This document shows, one piece after another, positions 1-5,300 of a stretch of DNA of 5,300 nt. The number at the start of each line of letters is the position of its first letter. The stretch's first letter is position 1. The notes under the pieces are model-generated. The model searched no databases and was not told where the DNA came from. It worked only from the letters and a program-made list of their open reading frames with translations. The stretch comes from F23-B02 sp963590435 (GTDB taxonomy: Bacteria; Bacillota; Clostridia; Oscillospirales; Oscillospiraceae), in assembly GCA_963590435.1 (NCBI GenBank), contig CAVAPG010000112.1, positions 1 to 5,300 of the forward strand, in the 5' to 3' direction. A program made the position numbers and the translations under genes.

Positions 1-1
1 C

Positions 2-652
2 ATAAGTGATTTGCGCCGAAAGATTTCAGCACTCGGAACGCCTAACATAGGTGCAATTGAGGAATTTGAACGTGTCAATACACGATATGAATTTTTAACA
101 GGCCAGCGTGATGATATTGAAAAGTCAAAAAAGGAGCTTCTCGGTATCATTAACGATGTAACGAATGAAATGAAAGAGGTCTTCCTCGGTCAGTTTAAAC
201 TTATAGATGAAAACTTCCGAGAGACATTTCTTGAACTTTTCGGCGGCGGTAAAGCAGCCGTACTGCTCGAAGACGAAAATGATCCGCTTGAATGCGGCAT
301 TGAAATAAAGGTTCAGCCTCCCGGAAAAGCTGTTTCAAACATCAGTTTGCTTTCCGGCGGTGAAAAGGCGTTCGTTGCTATTGCACTGTATTTTGCTATT
401 CTCAAGGTCCGCCCGACTCCTTTCTGTGTCATGGATGAGATAGAGGCTGCACTTGATGAAGCAAATGTAATCCGTTATGCGGAATATATGCGCAAAATGT
501 GCGATAGGACGCAGTTTATTGTCATAACACACCGACGCGGCACAATGGAGGAGGCAGACCACCTGTATGGCGTAACGATGCAGGAAAAAGGCGTTTCAAA
601 GGTTATAGAGCTTAATCTTGATGAAGCGCAGCGCACTATTGAAAACGACTGA
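2..652 (+). CDS. smc: Chromosome segregation/condensation protein SMC, C-terminal part (5' end outside window)
   Basis: This is the last 216 residues of SMC, the ATPase that works with ScpA and ScpB to compact and segregate the bacterial chromosome. The frame is open at the left edge, so the TTG at 11 is an internal Leu codon, not a start. The first ~60 residues are the end of the returning coiled coil, carrying the family-typical stretch LG.PN.GAIEEFERV. The C-terminal half of the ATPase head follows: signature motif LSGGEKA (350-370), Walker B with the catalytic Asp-Glu pair (434-439) inside CVMDEIEAALDEAN, which includes the D-loop, and the switch histidine in ITHRRGTME (524-550). Walker A must lie upstream of the window. 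The head looks intact, with no frameshift. The stop is followed after 10 nt by ftsY, a pairing common in Firmicutes. Identification rests on several diagnostic motifs in the correct order and is very secure. Confidence 0.97.
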   Translation: MSDLRRKISALGTPNIGAIEEFERVNTRYEFLTGQRDDIEKSKKELLGIINDVTNEMKEVFLGQFKLIDENFRETFLELFGGGKAAVLLEDENDPLECGIEIKVQPPGKAVSNISLLSGGEKAFVAIALYFAILKVRPTPFCVMDEIEAALDEANVIRYAEYMRKMCDRTQFIVITHRRGTMEEADHLYGVTMQEKGVSKVIELNLDEAQRTIEND

Positions 653-657
653 GGAGG
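651..657 (+). promoter_or_regulatory. Strong ribosome binding site of ftsY
   Basis: GAGGAGG overlaps the smc stop codon and lies 5 nt before the ATG at 663. It settles the ftsY start at 663 rather than at the in-frame TTG at 618, which lies inside smc and has no such site. Confidence 0.85.
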
Positions 658-662
658 ATGTA

Positions 663-1568
663 ATGGGCTTTTTTGATAAAATGTTTTCCGGTCTTACAAA
701 GACAAGAAAAAATATTGAAGAGCTTGAAGAGGTGTTCCGCAATTATGATATTGACAGTGAGGACTTCTATGATGAGCTTGAAGAAATGCTTATAATGGCT
801 GATGTCGGTGGGGAAACAACTGCACAGATAATGATGGATTATAAGCGTATTCTGCTGAGAAAATATATAAACAAGGGCACGCAGGCAAAAGCGGCCTTCG
901 TCGAATATATGCAGGATATGCTCGGAACGATGGACACGAAGCTTAATCTTTCTACAAAACCGTCAGTCATACTCATGGTCGGAGTAAACGGTGTCGGCAA
1001 GACTACAACCATCGGCAAGATCGCCGCCAATCTTAAGTCAGAGGGAAAAAATGTTCTCCTTTGTGCAGGCGATACTTTTCGTGCGGCGGCTGCCGAGCAG
1101 CTTGGCATTTGGGCTGAACGTTCAGACGCTGACATAGTACGCCATGAAGAGGGAAGCGATCCGGCTTCCGTAGTATATGATGGCTTATGCGCAGCAAAAG
1201 CAAGAGACACCGATGTTGTCATAGTCGATACTGCCGGCAGACTGCATAATAAGGCCAATCTCATGAACGAGCTTAATAAAATAACACGTGTTATTCACAG
1301 AGAGCTTCCGGATGCAGATGTCGAGACACTCATGGTGCTTGACGCAACAACAGGACAAAACGGGCTGATTCAGGCAAAGCAGTTCCTTGAAACTGCCGGC
1401 ATAACCGGCATAGTTCTCACAAAGCTTGACGGTACGGCTAAGGGCGGCATTGTATTTGCAATATCAAACGAACTCAAACTTCCGGTCAAATATGTCGGCG
1501 TGGGTGAGGGGATAGACGATCTTATTCCGTTTAATCCTCATGAATTTGTGGAGGCACTGTTTAAGTAA
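663..1568 (+). CDS. ftsY: Signal recognition particle receptor FtsY (SRP GTPase)
   Basis: FtsY docks SRP-bound ribosomes at the membrane; its GTPase pairs with that of Ffh to hand nascent membrane proteins to the SecYEG translocon. The 301-residue product has a short N-terminal amphipathic segment (MGFFDKMFSGLTKTRKN) of the kind that binds lipid, then a helical N domain to about residue 95 and the G domain. Visible motifs: P-loop GVNGVGKTT (107-115), DTFRAAAAEQL (137-147), DTAGR (189-193), DATTGQN (227-233), TKLDG followed by TAKGG (253-262), and the closing GVGEGIDDL (279-287). The long acidic A domain of enterobacterial FtsY is absent, as is usual in Firmicutes. Ffh is excluded because there is no Met-rich M domain after the G domain. 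The start at 663 has a strong ribosome binding site. The stop overlaps the next start by one base (TAATG). The ylxM-ffh pair that often follows ftsY in Bacilli is absent here. Confidence 0.97.
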   Translation: MGFFDKMFSGLTKTRKNIEELEEVFRNYDIDSEDFYDELEEMLIMADVGGETTAQIMMDYKRILLRKYINKGTQAKAAFVEYMQDMLGTMDTKLNLSTKPSVILMVGVNGVGKTTTIGKIAANLKSEGKNVLLCAGDTFRAAAAEQLGIWAERSDADIVRHEEGSDPASVVYDGLCAAKARDTDVVIVDTAGRLHNKANLMNELNKITRVIHRELPDADVETLMVLDATTGQNGLIQAKQFLETAGITGIVLTKLDGTAKGGIVFAISNELKLPVKYVGVGEGIDDLIPFNPHEFVEALFK

Positions 1569-2170
1569 TGAAGCTTATTCTTGCAAGCAATAATCAAAAA
1601 AAGCTTAAAGAGCTCAAGGAAATACTGTCTGACATGGATGTTGAGATTCTCTCTCAGCGTGAGGCAGGATGCAACTTTGAAGTGGACGAGACGGGCACAA
1701 CATTTGCGGAGAATGCATATCTCAAAGCAAAAGCGGTTTTTGATGCAACCGGAGAGGCAACAGTCGCAGACGATTCCGGGCTTATGGTCGATGCTTTGAA
1801 TGGCGAGCCGGGTGTGTATTCTGCACGCTACGCCCCCGGAGGACATGATGTCAGTGATGAGGATAAATATATGTATCTTTTATCAAAGCTTGAAGGTATC
1901 ACTGAGCGTAAGGCAAAGTTTGTGTCAAGCATATGCTGTCTCCTGCCGGGTGGAATAGAAATAAAGACCGAAGGGGAATGCCCCGGACAGATACTTATGG
2001 CACCGCATGGCTCCGGAGGTTTCGGGTATGATCCGATATTCATGCCTGACGGATACTCCGACAGTATGGCTGTTCTCGGAGCGGAAATAAAAAACAAAAT
2101 ATCACACAGAGCACATGCTCTTGAAAAATTCAAAACAGAACTGAGGAAAATATATGGCACTGACAAGTAA
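1568..2170 (+). CDS. rdgB: XTP/dITP pyrophosphatase (RdgB/HAM1 family, non-canonical purine NTPase)
   Basis: This enzyme hydrolyses XTP, dITP and ITP to the monophosphate and pyrophosphate, keeping deaminated purines out of DNA and RNA. The 200-residue length is normal for the family. Motifs in order: N-terminal SNNQKK (7-12), TFAENA (45-50), ADDSGL (67-72) with the Asp expected to act in metal binding and catalysis, G.PGVYSARYA (79-89), GGFGYDPIF (150-158) and KNKISHRAHAL (175-185), the last forming part of the base-binding site. One small deviation is MAVL at 167-170, where relatives usually have an MAEL-like segment. The ATG at 1568 gives the exact family N-terminus; its best Shine-Dalgarno match, GGAGG at 1550-1554, is about 13 nt away, so coupling to ftsY translation through the TAATG overlap is likely (inference). 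In Bacilli the orthologue is often called ysnA or rdgB and sits beside rph, which is not seen here. Confidence 0.96.
   Translation: MKLILASNNQKKLKELKEILSDMDVEILSQREAGCNFEVDETGTTFAENAYLKAKAVFDATGEATVADDSGLMVDALNGEPGVYSARYAPGGHDVSDEDKYMYLLSKLEGITERKAKFVSSICCLLPGGIEIKTEGECPGQILMAPHGSGGFGYDPIFMPDGYSDSMAVLGAEIKNKISHRAHALEKFKTELRKIYGTDK
2143..2148 (+). promoter_or_regulatory. Ribosome binding site of yhbY, inside the rdgB coding region
   Basis: GAGGAA lies 5 nt before the ATG at 2154, within the last codons of rdgB. It supports the nested start that makes the two genes overlap by 17 nt in different frames. Confidence 0.65.
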
Positions 2171-2462
2171 GCAGAGAGTCCAGCTTAGGGGACTCGCCAT
2201 GACGGAAGATACGATAATACAGATCGGCAAAGGCGGAATAGGGGAAAATACAATAGCCCAGGTGAAAGATGCCCTTAAGGCACGCGAGCTTATAAAGGGC
2301 AAGGTTCTTGAAAACAGCCTTTTGACGGCCCGTGAAGCGGCTGATGCCTTGGCTGAGGCATGCTCAGCCGACACTGTGCAAACTATAGGAAGCAAATTTG
2401 TGCTCTACAAAAGAAACGAGAAAGAACCTAAAATAGTTCTTGTTAAAGATAAGAAAAAATGA
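2154..2462 (+). CDS. yhbY: YhbY-family ribosome assembly RNA-binding protein (CRM domain)
   Basis: This is a 102-residue single CRS1-YhbY (CRM) domain protein. Members associate with pre-50S ribosomal particles and are thought to help 23S rRNA maturation. The N-terminus LTSKQR..LRGLA (3-15) is the family signature. It is followed by IQIGKGGIGENTI (22-34), whose GKGG loop (25-28) is the RNA-contacting element, then AL.ARELIKGKVLEN (40-54) and the final strand QTIGSKFVLYKR (76-87). The tail is lysine-rich (KDKKK), fitting RNA binding. The length is typical (about 95-105). It begins inside rdgB with its own ribosome binding site, and its stop overlaps the next start as ATGA. Its place just before nadD is the common Firmicute order (yqeI in Bacillus subtilis nomenclature). 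With rsfS at the end of the cluster, it makes 50S biogenesis a theme of the operon. Confidence 0.95.
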   Translation: MALTSKQRVQLRGLAMTEDTIIQIGKGGIGENTIAQVKDALKARELIKGKVLENSLLTAREAADALAEACSADTVQTIGSKFVLYKRNEKEPKIVLVKDKKK

Positions 2463-3628
2463 AAATTGCAATTTACGGCGGAAGTTTCAATCCGCCACAT
2501 TGCGGACATGTTGAGGCCGCACGTGCTGCATTCGAGCAGCTGAAGCCGGATAAAATGCTCATAATACCGGCAAGCATACCACCCCACAAAAATCTTGCAG
2601 ACGGAAGCGCGGATGCAACGGAACGACTTGAGCTTACAAAGCTTGCTTTTGAAGAAATCCCGAACTCCTATGTTTCCGATATAGAGATTAGGAGAGAGGG
2701 AAAAAGCTATTCAGCAGATACAATAAAAGCTTTGAAGGAAATTTATCCCGATGCCGAGTTTACATTTATTATGGGCAGTGATATGCTCTTCAGCTTTGAG
2801 GAATGGTATAAATTCCGTTATCTGCTGGACAATATGACGCTCGGAGTGTTCTGCCGGAATGAGGGCGAGGATGCTCGTATCGCAGCGCATGCAGAATATC
2901 TGAGAAAGCAATACGGGGCAAGATGTGTTTTTATATACCATGAACCGCGCCCAATGTCTTCATCGGATATACGCGAAATGCTGCCGAGCAGACGAGGAGC
3001 ATCATATCTGCCGGAGAAAGTGTATTCAAGAATAATAAAAAACGGAGACTACGGCGCAAAGCCTGAGCTGTACTGGCTGCGTGAAAAAGCGTATGCTATG
3101 CTTAATCCAAAGCGTGTTGCTCATGTGGCAGGCTGTGAAGCAGAGGCAGTCATGCTTGCCAATTGCTGGGGTGAAGACCCGGAGAATGCCGCAGAAGCCG
3201 GAATTTTGCATGATATAACAAAAAAACTTGTATTATCCGACCAATTGATATTATGCAGAAAATATGATATCATAAACGACACTGTTGAAGAAGAGAATGT
3301 TAAGCTTCTGCACGCAAAAACAGGCGCAGCCGTTGCAAAGGATCTTTTTAACATAAGCGATGAAGTGTATAATGCCATACGGTGGCACACGACAGGCAAG
3401 CCGGACATGACATTGCTGGAAAAGATAATATATATGGCCGACTATATCGAACCTAATCGCGATTTTGAAGGCGTTGACGAGCTTAGAAAGCTCGCTTATG
3501 AGAATCTCGATAAGGCAATGGTACTGGGACTTGAAATGAGCCTTGAGGATATAAGAAGCTATGGACAGGAGCCGTATTATATGACTGCTGACGCTTATAA
3601 ATGGTATTCCGAACATACACAGCAATAA
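2459..3628 (+). CDS. nadD: Fused nicotinate-nucleotide adenylyltransferase NadD and YqeK-type HD-domain hydrolase
   Basis: One continuous 389-residue frame holds two enzymes that are usually separate genes. Residues 1-~197 are NadD, which joins nicotinate mononucleotide and ATP into deamido-NAD: nucleotidyltransferase motif GGSFNPPHCGH (7-17), PPHK (41-44), E.R.EGKSYSADT (76-88), MGSDM (105-109) with W116 shortly after, and SSSDIR (167-172). Residues ~203-389 are a YqeK HD-superfamily domain: H222, the HD pair 251-252 in AGILHDITK, H285, RWHTTGKPDMTLLEKIIYMADYIEPNR (309-334) with H310 and D328, so all expected metal ligands are present. Characterised YqeK proteins cleave diadenosine tetraphosphate symmetrically into two ADP. 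The start at 2459 gives the exact NadD N-terminus, has no clear Shine-Dalgarno (upstream is A-rich) and probably depends on coupling through the ATGA overlap with yhbY. Both halves look complete. NadD and YqeK assignments are firm; activity of the fused form is inferred. Confidence 0.95.
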   Translation: MKIAIYGGSFNPPHCGHVEAARAAFEQLKPDKMLIIPASIPPHKNLADGSADATERLELTKLAFEEIPNSYVSDIEIRREGKSYSADTIKALKEIYPDAEFTFIMGSDMLFSFEEWYKFRYLLDNMTLGVFCRNEGEDARIAAHAEYLRKQYGARCVFIYHEPRPMSSSDIREMLPSRRGASYLPEKVYSRIIKNGDYGAKPELYWLREKAYAMLNPKRVAHVAGCEAEAVMLANCWGEDPENAAEAGILHDITKKLVLSDQLILCRKYDIINDTVEEENVKLLHAKTGAAVAKDLFNISDEVYNAIRWHTTGKPDMTLLEKIIYMADYIEPNRDFEGVDELRKLAYENLDKAMVLGLEMSLEDIRSYGQEPYYMTADAYKWYSEHTQQ

Positions 3629-3664
3629 CGCAGAAAAAAACACCGCAAAAGAAGGGATATAATT
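3629..3664 (+). promoter_or_regulatory. Short A-rich leader with ribosome binding site of the LCP gene
   Basis: This 36-nt gap is the longest in the window. It contains GAAGGG at 3651-3656, 8 nt before the ATG at 3665, which acts as the ribosome binding site. I see no inverted repeat with a T-run and no convincing -35/-10 pair, so transcription probably reads through from nadD. Confidence 0.6.
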
Positions 3665-4987
3665 ATGCAGCTATTCGGAGGAAAAAAAGCCGGAAAGCAT
3701 TCTGAAAAAAATATAAATGCCGACCACGCAACCGATAACTATAATGACTACGATTATGATTATGACGAGCCGGAGGCAGGTAACGGTTATAATCAGCACG
3801 CAGATAATAAGCATGCTGAAAAAAAACAGAAGAAAAAAGGAAAGGCCGGTAAGGTTATTCTCATCATCCTTCTCTGTCTTGTTGTCCTGCTTGCAGCAGC
3901 GTATGTGTATGTCGAGTATTTTATGGATGCACCCGACAGCAATACGGAAGGGCTGAATAACAACGATGATGCGACGCCTCCCGCGGCTTCGGTAGAGGGC
4001 CGCAAGCCCGGAGTATACACACTCCTGGTTGCAGGTGTTGACGTTGTAAGCAATAATACCGATACTATCATGATCGGTCAGCTTGACACCGTTAATCACA
4101 CACTAAATGTCGTAAGCATTCCACGTGACACACTCACCAACCTCAAGCATGAGGTTAAGAAAGCAAACTCCGCCTATCACTATGCTGCATATTACTCCGG
4201 CATCTCAGGCAGTTCATACTACGGCTGTGACCCGATTGAATCAATGCGCGAAGAGCTTATCAAGGCGTTTCTCGGCTTTGATGTTGACGGATATATTCTT
4301 GTTAATATGGAAGCTGCGGAGGAAGTTGTCGACGCCATAGGCGGCGTTGATTTCAATGTTGAGTCAGATATGAATTATGACGATCCTACACAGGATTTGC
4401 ATATTCATATTTCCGCAGGTCAGCAAACGCTTAACGGTGAGCAGTTTGTTCAGCTCATGCGTTTCAGAAGCGGTTATGCCGGCGGTGATATTCAGAGAAT
4501 TGACATGCAGCATGAGCTTCTTATGGCGTGCGCAAGCCAAATGATAAGCCTTAAAAACATTCCCAATCTCTCCGAGGTTATCAGCATAGTAAGTGATAAT
4601 ATGGAAACAAGCCTCACAAGCGAGAATATGCTGTACTATGCAAAGGAATTTTTAAAGCTTGACAGCAGCAATATTAATTTCTACACCATGCCGGGAAACA
4701 CAAACGGCAGTGTGTTCGGTGCAAGCTATGTTTTTTGCGACATAGACGCCTGGCTTGAAATGGTAAACGATTACCTCAACCCATGGGAGACTGAGGTAAC
4801 AACAAAGAATGTTGATATCGTCACCTATGAAAACGGCAATTTCTACTCAACAACTGGTGAGCTCAAGGGCGGAGTTTCTTCCTTCCTTAATTACAGCGCA
4901 TCGAGCGAAATGGGTTCAGCCAATGTATATCAATATAACGGCACTTCGAGTTCGGAAAGTTCAGAAAGTAAGGATGATAACGAATGA
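3665..4987 (+). CDS. LCP (LytR-CpsA-Psr) family cell-wall glycopolymer ligase, membrane anchored
   Basis: LCP enzymes move undecaprenyl-pyrophosphate-linked glycopolymers (teichoic acid, capsule or similar) onto peptidoglycan outside the membrane. The 440-residue product has a long hydrophilic cytoplasmic tail (1-63), one transmembrane helix (about 64-84), a linker, the LCP domain (about 117-295) and a C-terminal extension. The pyrophosphate and metal-binding residues known from Cps2A-type structures are all identifiable: D126 in LLVAGVD, D133 in NTDTIMI, R154 in VVSIPRDT, R266 and R268 in MRFR, and D275 and R278 in GGDIQRID. LNGEQ (256-260) is also typical. The tail carries repeated Asp-Tyr pairs (28-34) and a Lys-rich block (53-63) that fits the positive-inside rule. 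Residues 428-440 are Ser/Glu/Asp-rich. An LCP gene between yqeK and rsfS is a known Clostridia arrangement. Which polymer it attaches cannot be told from this window; the family name is secure. Confidence 0.94.
   Translation: MQLFGGKKAGKHSEKNINADHATDNYNDYDYDYDEPEAGNGYNQHADNKHAEKKQKKKGKAGKVILIILLCLVVLLAAAYVYVEYFMDAPDSNTEGLNNNDDATPPAASVEGRKPGVYTLLVAGVDVVSNNTDTIMIGQLDTVNHTLNVVSIPRDTLTNLKHEVKKANSAYHYAAYYSGISGSSYYGCDPIESMREELIKAFLGFDVDGYILVNMEAAEEVVDAIGGVDFNVESDMNYDDPTQDLHIHISAGQQTLNGEQFVQLMRFRSGYAGGDIQRIDMQHELLMACASQMISLKNIPNLSEVISIVSDNMETSLTSENMLYYAKEFLKLDSSNINFYTMPGNTNGSVFGASYVFCDIDAWLEMVNDYLNPWETEVTTKNVDIVTYENGNFYSTTGELKGGVSSFLNYSASSEMGSANVYQYNGTSSSESSESKDDNE
3746..3763 (+). repeat. Hexanucleotide tandem repeat (three units) encoding Asp-Tyr pairs
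   Basis: Three in-frame units, GACTAC, GATTAT and GATTAT, encode DYDYDY at residues 28-33 of the LCP protein. The next codons, Asp-Glu, extend the acidic run. The last two units are identical and the first differs only at third codon positions. Repeats like this can expand or shrink without breaking frame, so copy number may vary between strains (inference). Confidence 0.7.
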
Positions 4988-5300
4988 TGACACCTAACGA
5001 AGTCGTAAAAATAGCCGCAAAGGCATTAAACGACAAAAAGGGAAAGGATATTAAAGTCCTAAAAACAGATAAGCTTACATCTCTGTGCGACTATTTTATA
5101 ATCTGCACAGGCACTTCCTCTACGCATATAAAAACTTTAACAGACGAAATTGACAAGGCAATGAGCGAGGCCGGCGAGCCTCCGATCCGCCGCGAAGGTT
5201 ATCGCAGCGGAAGTTGGGTTCTTCTTGATTTCGGCTGTGTTGTGGCGCATGTGTTCACTGAAGAAGCAAGAGACTTCTATAAGCTTGAGCACCTGTGGTC
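4984..5300 (+). CDS. rsfS: Ribosomal silencing factor RsfS (truncated by window end)
   Basis: RsfS (RsfA, formerly YbeB; the plant homologue is Iojap) binds ribosomal protein uL14 on the 50S subunit and blocks joining with 30S, reducing translation in poor conditions. The visible 105 complete codons cover almost the whole domain: CDYFIICTGTSSTHIKTL (35-52), PIRREGYRSGSWVLLDFG (67-84), VAHVFTEEARDFYKLEHLW (87-105). The family normally ends about ten residues after this LE.LW motif, so only the tail is missing. Two adjacent ATG codons, at 4984 and 4987, are both possible starts; the first overlaps the LCP stop as ATGA, and AAGGA at 4970-4974 fits it better (9 nt against 12). Residue 85 is Cys where many homologues have Asp in a GDVV.HVF motif. 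Its position after nadD-yqeK and LCP is characteristic of Firmicutes. Confidence 0.95.
   Translation, partial: MMTPNEVVKIAAKALNDKKGKDIKVLKTDKLTSLCDYFIICTGTSSTHIKTLTDEIDKAMSEAGEPPIRREGYRSGSWVLLDFGCVVAHVFTEEARDFYKLEHLW

Noticed and set aside
618..662. Possible earlier start for ftsY at a TTG, adding 15 residues
   Set aside because: The added residues overlap smc, do not look like an FtsY N-terminus and lack a ribosome binding site, whereas the ATG at 663 has GAGGAGG at ideal spacing.
839..1264. 141-codon open frame on the minus strand opposite ftsY
   Set aside because: It is the antisense shadow of a well-conserved gene, rich in Ser/Pro/Ala typical of such frames, with no recognisable motif. 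The same applies to other minus-strand frames, including those opposite nadD-yqeK and the LCP gene.
1394..1410. Perfect 6-bp GC-rich inverted repeat TGCCGG / CCGGCA with a 5-nt loop, resembling a terminator stem
   Set aside because: It lies in the middle of ftsY, encodes conserved-looking residues near TAGITGI and has no T-run after it; most likely chance from coding sequence.
3580..3628. TATAAA-like sequence near 3595 at the end of nadD-yqeK as a possible promoter for the LCP gene
   Set aside because: No reasonable -35 element sits at 16-18 nt upstream, and A/T-rich hexamers are common in this coding sequence.
3717..3956. 79-codon alternative frame inside the start of the LCP gene, Met/Ile/Thr rich
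   Set aside because: It arises from reading the Asp-Tyr repeat and transmembrane codons out of frame; it has no start signal and no independent support.

Overview
The window is a gap-free stretch of bacterial chromosome with seven genes, all on the + strand. It looks like a low-to-moderate GC Firmicute of the class Clostridia, perhaps the Ruminococcus/Oscillospiraceae side. That placement is inferred from the gene order, the short FtsY without an acidic N-terminal domain, the strong AGGAGG-like ribosome binding sites and the Clostridia-type SMC C-terminus. I cannot name a genus from the sequence alone.

Layout from left to right: the 3' end of smc (chromosome condensation ATPase); ftsY (signal recognition particle receptor); an rdgB/HAM1-type XTP/dITP pyrophosphatase; a yhbY-type ribosome-assembly RNA-binding protein; one long gene joining NadD (nicotinate-nucleotide adenylyltransferase) to a YqeK HD-domain hydrolase; an LCP (LytR-CpsA-Psr) cell-wall glycopolymer ligase with an unusual Tyr/Asp-repeat cytoplasmic tail; and the nearly complete 5' part of rsfS (ribosomal silencing factor).

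The genes are packed as one apparent transcription unit. Gaps are 10 and 36 nt, and the other junctions overlap by 1, 17, 4 and 4 nt (TAATG, a nested start, ATGA, and ATGA or an adjacent ATG). No terminator or convincing promoter is visible, so the promoter probably lies upstream of the window and the transcript probably continues past it. The set reads as a growth-linked housekeeping operon: chromosome organisation, membrane protein targeting, nucleotide-pool cleaning, 50S assembly and silencing, NAD synthesis with dinucleotide-polyphosphate turnover, and wall polymer attachment. It appears to join two common Firmicute neighbourhoods, smc-ftsY and yhbY-nadD-yqeK-LCP-rsfS.

I see no mobile element, CRISPR array, RNA gene, phage gene or defence system, and no clearly undescribed system. 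The points most worth a second look are the NadD-YqeK fusion and the repeat-bearing N-terminal tail of the LCP protein.
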